Both the position numbers and the translations under genes were made by a program. A DNA stretch of 14,401 nt from Ephemerocybe angulata (Eukaryota; Basidiomycota; Agaricomycetes; Agaricales; Psathyrellaceae): contig JAACJK010000162.1 of the NCBI GenBank assembly GCA_013368325.1, positions 1-14,401 on the forward strand, written 5' to 3'. The notes under the pieces were generated by a model that did no database searches, had not been told where the DNA came from, and saw only the letters and a list, made by a program, of their open reading frames with translations. This document shows positions 9,314 to 14,401 of the stretch, piece after piece. Position 1 is the first letter of the stretch; each line of letters begins with the position of its first letter.

Positions 9314-9348
9314 GTTCAGCGGGTAGTCCTACCTGATTTGAGGTCAAA
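6126..9348 (-). rRNA. 28S (LSU) ribosomal RNA, complete
   Basis: This is the only full-length large-subunit gene in the window. The 5' end is at the TTTGACCTCAAATCAGG start, and the LR0R region at 9308-9324 is a perfect match. D1/D2 follows at about 8700-9300. Towards the 3' end the peptidyl-transferase region carries the gccacaagcagttatcctg stretch near 6645-6663, and the sarcin-ricin loop is at 6440-6466, read with one C missing (ggttctctcgtact). The 3' end near 6126 is placed by similarity to the yeast 25S end and may be off by some bases. Length is 3223 against roughly 3,350-3,400 expected, with losses scattered. There is no intron. Confidence 0.97.
8990..9326 (+). other. TAR1-like reading frame antisense to 28S, second unit
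   Basis: The C-terminal part, open from 9114, gives TGFSPSMTLHS, then QRPPDFKFELFPLHSQLLGE and SLLVSFPPLIDMLKFSG, closing at a TAG at 9324-9326. As I recall it, the yeast protein runs a few residues further, because its rDNA has GTACTCC where basidiomycetes have GTAGTCC; that single base makes the stop here. The upstream TAR1-like part (from about 8990) lies in other frames, and the LQLG segment reads HSDG after apparent base losses. The counterpart in the first unit is 1565-1792. Whether the fungus expresses it is unknown. Confidence 0.4.
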
Positions 9349-9545
9349 TTGTCAAGAGTTGTCCTTGCGGACGGTTAGAAGCAAGTCTAAGAACATCCAC
9401 GGCGTAGATAATTATCACACCAATAGACGGAGCTCAGTTTGAACTCGCTAATGCATTTCAGGGGAGCAGACCGCGCTGAGGCAGCCTGCACAACCCCACA
9501 TCAAGCCTTACACAGTCTCATAACAAACTGGTGAGGTTGAGAATT
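9349..9545 (-). other. Internal transcribed spacer 2 (ITS2), second unit
   Basis: 197 bases between 5.8S and 28S. The sense strand contains CTCAACCTCACCAGTTTGTT, GCGGTCTGCTCCCCTGAAAT and a hairpin-like GTCCGCAAGGAC shortly before the 28S. This copy reads more completely than 1901-2088 and is the better barcode. Confidence 0.92.
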
Positions 9546-9701
9546 TAATGACACTCAACAGGCATGCTCGTCGGAATACCAACGAGCGCAAGGTGCGTTC
9601 AAAGATTCGATGATTCACTGAATTCTGCAATTCACATTACTTATCGCATTTCGCTGCGTTCTTCATCGATGCGAGAGCCAAGAGATCCGTTGCTGAAAGT
9701 T
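9546..9701 (-). rRNA. 5.8S ribosomal RNA, second unit
   Basis: 156 bases, close to the fungal norm of 157-158. It runs from AACTTTCAGCAACGGATCTC through TGAAGAACGCAGCGAAATGC and AATTGCAGAATTCAGTGAAT to GCATGCCTGTTGAGTGTCAT. Only one probable base loss is visible (TGTTTGAG reads TGTTGAG). It is the most accurate gene in the window and the best internal standard for judging the errors in the first unit. Confidence 0.98.
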
Positions 9702-9933
9702 GTATATAGTTTTATAGGCACGAAGCCCATTGTTTCATTCTTTGACTGTTTGTAATGGGGTGTATGAGTACATAGAATGAGAGTTCAAAGAGAGCGGCCT
9801 TGCGACGCAGCAATCCTTGCATCCGCTCGAGAGCGAGAGTTTCTCAGTTCTACATAAGTGCACAGGTGGAAGATATGAATAGCGGGTGTGCACATGCGCC
9901 GAAGCGCCAGCGACAACCACGCATAGATATTCA

Positions 9934-9934
<1 letters not shown>
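9702..9934 (-). other. Internal transcribed spacer 1 (ITS1), second unit
   Basis: 233 bases between 18S and 5.8S. The priming site ITS1 in the 18S tail at 9946-9964 is a perfect match. The spacer holds CTCTCGCTCTCGAGCGGATG and GTGCACACCCGCTA on the sense strand. It has no group I intron or other insertion. Confidence 0.92.
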
Positions 9935-9965
<31 letters not shown>

Positions 9966-10070
9966 CCTTGTTACGACTTTTACTTCCTCTAAATGACCAG
10001 TTTGATCAGCTTCTCAGCATAGGGTGCCGTTGCGGCTCCCACGCCAATCCGGAGACCTCACTAAGCCATT

Positions 10071-10116
<46 letters not shown>

Positions 10117-10565
10117 ATCACGCGAGCTGATGATCACGCTTACTAGGTATTCTCGTTGAAGAGCAATAATTGCAATGCTCTATCCCAGCACGACAGAGTT
10201 TCACAAGATTACCCAGACCTTCCGGCAAGGAAAAAACTCGCTGGCTCTGTCAGTGTAGCGCGCGTGCGGCCAGAACATCTAAGGGCATCACAGACCTGTT
10301 ATTGCTCAAACTTCCGTCAGCTAGACGCTGACAGTCCTCTAAGAAGCCGGCGACCAGCAAAGCCGGCCTGGCTATTTAGCAGGTTAAGGTCTCGTTCGTT
10401 ATCGGAATTAACCAGACAATCACTCCACCACTAAGAACGGCCATGCACCACCCATAAATCATGAAGAGCTATCATCTGTCATCCTAGTTATGTCTGGACT
10501 GGTGAGTTTCCCGTGTTGAGTCAATTAAGCCGCAGGCTCCACACTGGTGGTGCCTTCCGTCAATT

Positions 10566-10598
<33 letters not shown>

Positions 10599-11664
10599 AG
10601 AACCAAAGACTTTGATTTCTCGTAAGGTGCCGAGCGACACATAAAATTGAGGTCGCCGATCCTAGTCGGCATAGTTTACTGTTAAGACTACACGGTATCT
10701 GATCGTTTTCGATCCCTAACCTTCGTTCTTGATTAATGAAACATCCTTGGCAATGCTTTCGCAATAGTCGGTCTTGAGTCAATCCAAGAATTTCACCTCT
10801 AGCGACTCATACCAATGCCCCAACTATCCCTATTAATCATTACGGCGACTCTAGAAACCAACAAATAGAACCGCACGTCCTATTTTATTATTCCATGCTA
10901 ATGTATTCGGGCATAGGCTGCTTTGAACCTCTAATTTTCTCAAGGTAAAGTCCTGGTTCCCGACGCACCAATAAAGGGCAGCCGGCTCACAAGAGGTAAG
11001 ACCAGCCAGACAGTACACGCCGTTAAGCGGACCGCCAGCAGGCTGAGTTCAACTACGAGCTTTTTAACTGCAACAACTTTAATATACGCTATTGGAGCTG
11101 GAATTACCGCGGCTGCTGGCACCAGACTTGCCTCCAATTGTTCCTCGTTAAGGGATTTAAATTGTACTCATTCCAATTGTAGACCGAAAGGGCCTACATT
11201 GTTATTTATTGTCACTACCTCCCGTGTCGGGATTGGGTAATTTGCGCGCCTGCTGCTTCCTTGGATGTGGTAGCCGTTTCTCAGGCTCCCTCTCCGGAAT
11301 CGAACCCTTATTCCCCGTTACCCGTTGAAACCATGGTAGGCCTCTATCTACATCGAAGTTGATAGGGCAGATATTTGAATGAAGCATCGCGGCACAAGGC
11401 ATGCGATTCGAGAAGTTATTATGAATCACCAGGGAGCGGCGAGCCGCGTTGGTTTTTTATCTAATAATACACCCTTCCGGAAGTCGGGGCTTGATTGCAT
11501 GTATTAGCTCTAGAATTACACAGTTATCCATGTAGCAAGATACATCAATAACTATAACTGATTTATGAGCCATTCGCAGTTTCACAGTACAATTTGTTTA
11601 TACTTAGACATGCATGGCTTAATCTTTGAGACAGCATATGACTACTGGCAGGATCAACCAGGTA
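9935..11664 (-). rRNA. 18S (SSU) ribosomal RNA, second unit
   Basis: The 5' end reads TACCTGGTTGATCCTGCCAG perfectly at 11664, followed by TAGTCATATGCTGTCTCAAA with one T-A step lost. The 530-loop region at 11101-11122 (ttaccgcggctgctggcac) and the decoding-site stretch at 10085-10100 (gacgggcggtgtgtac) are intact. The 3' tail GGAAGGATCATTA is complete. Length is 1730 against about 1,795 expected; the missing bases are scattered and there is no intron. This copy is clearly better than the first unit's 1647 bases. It heads the Pol I transcript, with IGS2 and the 5' ETS upstream. Confidence 0.98.
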
Positions 11665-12270
11665 ACTACTTTCCATCCTTGCAGTAGCCGAGAGCCACTA
11701 CAACGTCCGTGTACTCACAGCCGAAGCTGCTTTCGCGGTCGGGAGTTCGTCGTGTTGAGTTGATTGAAGTCTGACTGCAGCCAATACAAGCTTTCTCGAA
11801 GAGTACTAGCGAGTAGAAGCAACAATCAAACCGCTTGTTCCCGGTCTCACATTCTTCAGACCGCTTCTCCTGTCGCAACAGCAACAGAGATCACGGCCTT
11901 CAGAGAGAACTACAAAACCGGTACATCAGTAAAGATGTCGCACAGTCGCGGCGGATTCCAAGTGGTTAATGCGACGGTTTAGCTATCAGCAAGCATCCAC
12001 ATACTTCAACATTGCGAGCAACTAGGTACCCGACTTACACAGGCCAGTGAAGTGTACCTTCACAACGGCCCAGCTGGATCTATCCAAGCGAGTACATTCT
12101 GTTAGACAGACCATCATCGCTCGGTCAGACTAGCCAGCCATCCTCATTATTAGAGACCTACTAACGACGTCAGACGTCGCTTTCACCTCAATGAATTCCA
12201 GTACTACCTACTAGAGTCATTCAGCACTAGGTGGATTGCCATTCAGACTTTCCTTCATGTAGTAGGAAGC

Positions 12271-12283
12271 TACCTGGTTGATC
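12271..12283 (+). repeat. Inverted copy of the 18S start, second unit
   Basis: TACCTGGTTGATC on the plus strand is the exact reverse complement of 11652-11664, the first 13 bases of 18S, 606 bases away. Outside the core, both are flanked on the spacer side by a TTTCC word, at slightly different spacing. Confidence 0.75.
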
Positions 12284-12590
12284 GAGTTGTGCCGCGCGAC
12301 GCGAGGCGTGAAACCGTGTCACTATATCGACTTGCACATTTTTATACCTCGGATCGGGACGAAACTTGGCACGAAATACCTTGGGTATGTATTAGAGGAA
12401 CCTAGGTTATTCGAAGTGAGTAGCTATCTGGTTCTCCGCATGGCGGGCGGAAGGTACGAGGAGGGCAATACACGGAATAAGCCAACTCTGATGCAATCAC
12501 TGACCATTGTTATGACCGGTTATGGAAACATATTCCTAGATGAATGGCGGCTCAATGCAACTTCGGTGCACACTGACTTGGACTGGTGCA

Positions 12591-12670
12591 GTGGGGTGGA
12601 TAGGTGGGAGGAGCAGGCGGTGGACTTGGAGGTGGGCGCGCGGTGATCTTGGATAGTGGGCAGGGCTGTG
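12591..12670 (+). other. G-rich block in IGS2, second unit
   Basis: This holds the same G-rich plus strand as 4999-5077, with one extra CG pair (ggcgcgcggtg). Retention in both units shows it is a real spacer feature. Confidence 0.5.
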
Positions 12671-12943
12671 GTATTCCAAAATATGATATAGGACATGGGA
12701 AGTATACTAAGTATGCTGGGTGCTATCTCTAGATTATTCTATGCATCTGGGAGGAGGGGAATGGGGTGGTTGATTTGAAAAGCACTTGACTGCGGGTTGG
12801 TCTGAATGGGATTGAAATGGAGCAGAGTATGGAGCAAAAGTGTAATGGGTATGTAGTCTAATGTATCTACATGCCAGGGAAATGAAACTGGTGGGGGTAG
12901 AAGCAAAAGAGAGGTAGAGTGAGATGGGTGCAAAGGGAATGGG

Positions 12944-12949
12944 AAAAAA
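12944..12949 (-). terminator. Pol III oligo-T terminator of 5S, second unit
   Basis: A run of six T on the sense strand, 13 bases past the 5S 3' end, matching the run at 5344-5349. Confidence 0.85.
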
Positions 12950-12962
12950 GAGTGGATGAACC

Positions 12963-13070
12963 ACAGCACCAGGATTCCCGGTGGTCCCCACCGTGGTACT
13001 AACTAGGCGGCACTCTGGTTAACTGCGCAGATGGACGGGATGCGGTGCTTTCAGAGTCTATGGCGTGGAT
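12963..13070 (-). rRNA. 5S ribosomal RNA, second unit
   Basis: 108 bases, sense start ATCCACGCCATAGACTCTGA and end AATCCTGGTGCTGT. The middle reads GCCGCCTAGTTAGTACCACG, fuller than the first unit, but CCCGTCCGATC has become CCCGTCCATC and CACGCGGG has become CACCGGG. Because the two units lose different bases, their consensus is closer to the usual 118-120 than either one. Orientation, terminator and flanks match the copy at 5361-5466. Confidence 0.95.
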
Positions 13071-13161
13071 GAAAGTGATACTCTTATCGCTACTTATGCG
13101 GTATGCGGTAGGGCAAGACATCACCATTTCGGTGTGCGCGCGGGGTCTGGAGGTGTATATT

Positions 13162-13328
13162 GGCTTCAAAATTTTTCGGCCGCTACGCGGCCGCCGAGAC
13201 AACGAGACACGCGCTTTGTGGGGCGTCTTTCAGTAGACCGCGGCTACGAGACGCACGCGCGAGCTTCATGGGCGAAAGGGTTCAAAATTTTCGGCTGCTA
13301 CGCGCCACGAGACAAGAGACACGCGTTT
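13162..13328. repeat. Diverged direct duplicate in IGS1, second unit
   Basis: Units begin at 13162 and 13279, again 117 bases apart. The first carries the cggccg-ctacg-cggccg hairpin at 13177-13193 and a NotI word (gcggccgc, 13187-13194). The second reads tcggctgctacgcgccacg. Confidence 0.75.
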
Positions 13329-13539
13329 CCAGGTTTCGAGCAGCGGACCGCCTGCGAGGCATGGTGTATCGCAGATAGGTTAGTTTCATAGGGTTAGTGT
13401 ATGGATATATAGCCTACCTTCATGTCAATGCTCCTTACAAGTTTCATTTGCCTGCCTAATCCCAATCATATGATATCTACTGCCTTATTGATACTCTACC
13501 TACTACTTACAGTACGTCTATTATCTGCCCTATACTAAA

Positions 13540-13599
13540 GGCATTGATGCTATCTACTCTATTCTACAAGGCATTCATGCTATCTACTCTATACTACAA
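13540..13599. repeat. 30-bp tandem repeat in IGS1, second unit
   Basis: Two 30-base units are identical to those at 5950-6009, including the two differences between units. The repeat number is therefore the same in both rDNA units. Confidence 0.9.
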
Positions 13600-13683
13600 G
13601 GTCATCTATCTACGGTCTTCTTTCATTTGGCGCATGCTCTGGCACCTGTGCAGTCAACCGACTGCCCTAAAGTGGTGCATGGT

Positions 13684-13699
13684 AAGAAAAAAGAGAAAG
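13684..13699 (-). promoter_or_regulatory. T-rich tract past the 28S 3' end, second unit
   Basis: Sense strand CTTTCTCTTTTTTCTTAC, 14 bases past the 28S end, matching 6099-6112. It is a possible Pol I termination or 3' processing element by position only. Confidence 0.4.
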
Positions 13700-13712
13700 T
13701 CAACTGTGTTGA

Positions 13713-14401
13713 ACAATCTTTAGAAAGGGCTTACCTCAGGGATCGTAGCACAAGGTACTACCGCTTACAGTACCGTTCCATTCAGTCGTCTGCAAAGGAT
13801 TCACCCGCCATATATTATTGTAATTCGTGAACAAGACCCACAGCTTTCGCTATGGAGCCCAGTCCACCTGATTTGGTACACGAGCAAAAGCTCTATCTCA
13901 ACTCATCTCACATGTGCGGGACCAACATCATCGTCTCTAGCACGGATTCTGGTTAGAGGCGTTCAGCCATAATCCAGCAGATGATAGCTTCGCCCATTGC
14001 CGATCGGACAGGCGCAATACAATATCTGAATGAACGGTTCTCGTACTAAGTTCAATTACTATTAGATAACTCCATCAGTAGGGTAAACTAACCTGTCTCA
14101 CGACGGTCTAAACCAGCTCACGTTCCTATTAGTGGGTGAACAATCCAAGCTTACGATTTCTGCTTCGTATGATAGGAAGAGCGACATCGAAGGATCAAAA
14201 GCAGTCGCTATGACGCTTGGCTGCCACAAGCAGTTATCCCTGTGGTAATTTTCTGGCACTCTAGCCTCAAATTCCGAGGGACTAAAGGATCGATAGGCAC
14301 ACTTTCATGGTTTGTATTCACACTGAAATCAAAATCAAGGGGCTTTTACCTTTTGTTCTACGCGAGATTTCTGTTCTGCTGAGTCCCTTAGGACCTGCGT
14401 T
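13713..14401 (-). rRNA. 28S (LSU) ribosomal RNA, 3' part, cut by window end
   Basis: These are the last roughly 690 bases of a third 28S gene, whose 5' part lies to the right. It covers the peptidyl-transferase segment (cagttatccctgtggtaa, 14230-14247) and the sarcin-ricin loop near 14024-14046. The loop reads ggttctcgtact here, having lost three bases from an invariant stretch. A functional ribosome cannot tolerate that, so I read it as error. The segment matches 6126-6825 and is 11 bases shorter. Confidence 0.96.

Larger units (their letters stand above)
11665..12962 (-). other. Intergenic spacer 2 plus 5' ETS, second unit
   Basis: This is the counterpart of 4111-5360, 48 bases longer because fewer bases are lost. 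It is collinear throughout, with the same inverted 18S-start word (12271-12283), G-rich block (12591-12670) and purine-rich plus strand (about 12741-12950). Pol I promoter and 5' ETS start are not identifiable by eye. I see no gene in it. Confidence 0.85.
13071..13712 (-). other. Intergenic spacer 1 (28S to 5S), second unit
   Basis: This is the counterpart of 5467-6125, here 17 bases shorter, so quality falls again toward the right window end. It contains the same duplicate (13162-13328), hairpin (13177-13193), 30-bp tandem repeat and A-rich tract. No gene is seen. Confidence 0.85.
1..14401 (-). repeat. Tandem nuclear rDNA repeat array, about 1.9 units
   Basis: The sequence at position 1 recurs at 7414, and all later landmarks recur in the same order and orientation. 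The offset between copies is 7413 at the window start, 7448 at the 28S 5' end, 7554 at the 18S 5' end, 7604 at the 5S 5' end, and back to 7576 at the window end. The drift comes from single-base losses, mostly in the first unit, so the true unit is probably at least 7.6 kb. Near identity of the spacers as well as the genes fits concerted evolution of a head-to-tail array. The array extends beyond both window edges. Confidence 0.97.

Noticed and set aside
10525..10782. Open frames on the sense strand of 18S, also 11202-11429
   Set aside because: They are translations of conserved rRNA sequence without any protein similarity that I recognise.
9935..11664. Group I intron or other insertion in 18S or 28S
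   Set aside because: Both genes are shorter than usual, not longer, and conserved landmarks are spaced as expected.
12278..12646. A 122-residue open frame in IGS2
   Set aside because: The matching stretch at 4699-4893 stops after 64 residues because of indels, and the protein is not recognisable. The region is a non-coding spacer.
1..14401. Mobile element or new multi-gene system
   Set aside because: I saw no transposase, reverse transcriptase, target-site duplication or terminal repeats. All sequence is accounted for by two rDNA units and their spacers.

Overview
The window is a stretch of nuclear ribosomal DNA from a basidiomycete fungus, most likely an Agaricomycete. It holds almost two tandem copies of one rDNA repeat unit, and every RNA gene lies on the minus strand. 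The assignment rests on recognisable 18S, 5.8S and 28S sequence, on the wording of ITS2 and the start of the LSU (the GTAGGACTACCCGC form typical of basidiomycetes), and on a 5S gene inside the intergenic spacer. I cannot name a genus, and I see no convincing protein-coding gene.

The layout is given from low to high coordinate; transcription runs the other way. First come the 5' part of a 28S gene (1-1900), ITS2 (1901-2088), 5.8S (2089-2239), ITS1 (2240-2463) and 18S (2464-4110). The spacer IGS2 plus 5' ETS follows (4111-5360), then 5S (5361-5466) and IGS1 (5467-6125). A full 28S (6126-9348) is followed by ITS2, 5.8S (9546-9701), ITS1, 18S (9935-11664), IGS2 (11665-12962), 5S (12963-13070) and IGS1 (13071-13712). 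The window ends in the 3' part of a further 28S (13713-14401). In the sense direction the order is 18S, ITS1, 5.8S, ITS2, 28S, IGS1, 5S, IGS2, then the next 18S. RNA polymerase I should make the 18S-5.8S-28S precursor, and RNA polymerase III the 5S.

The spacers carry structure seen in both units: a 30-bp tandem repeat, a diverged duplicate with a GC-rich hairpin, a T-rich tract past the 28S, an oligo-T Pol III terminator after 5S, a G-rich block, and an inverted copy of the first 13 bases of 18S. The plus strand opposite the 5' end of 28S encodes a peptide recognisably like yeast TAR1, but the frame is interrupted.

The sequence is noisy. The two units differ almost only by one-base losses, many at positions that are invariant in functional rRNA. 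I read this as uncorrected long-read or low-depth consensus error rather than gene decay. Gene lengths are therefore underestimates, and spacer boundaries are good to within a few bases to a few tens of bases.
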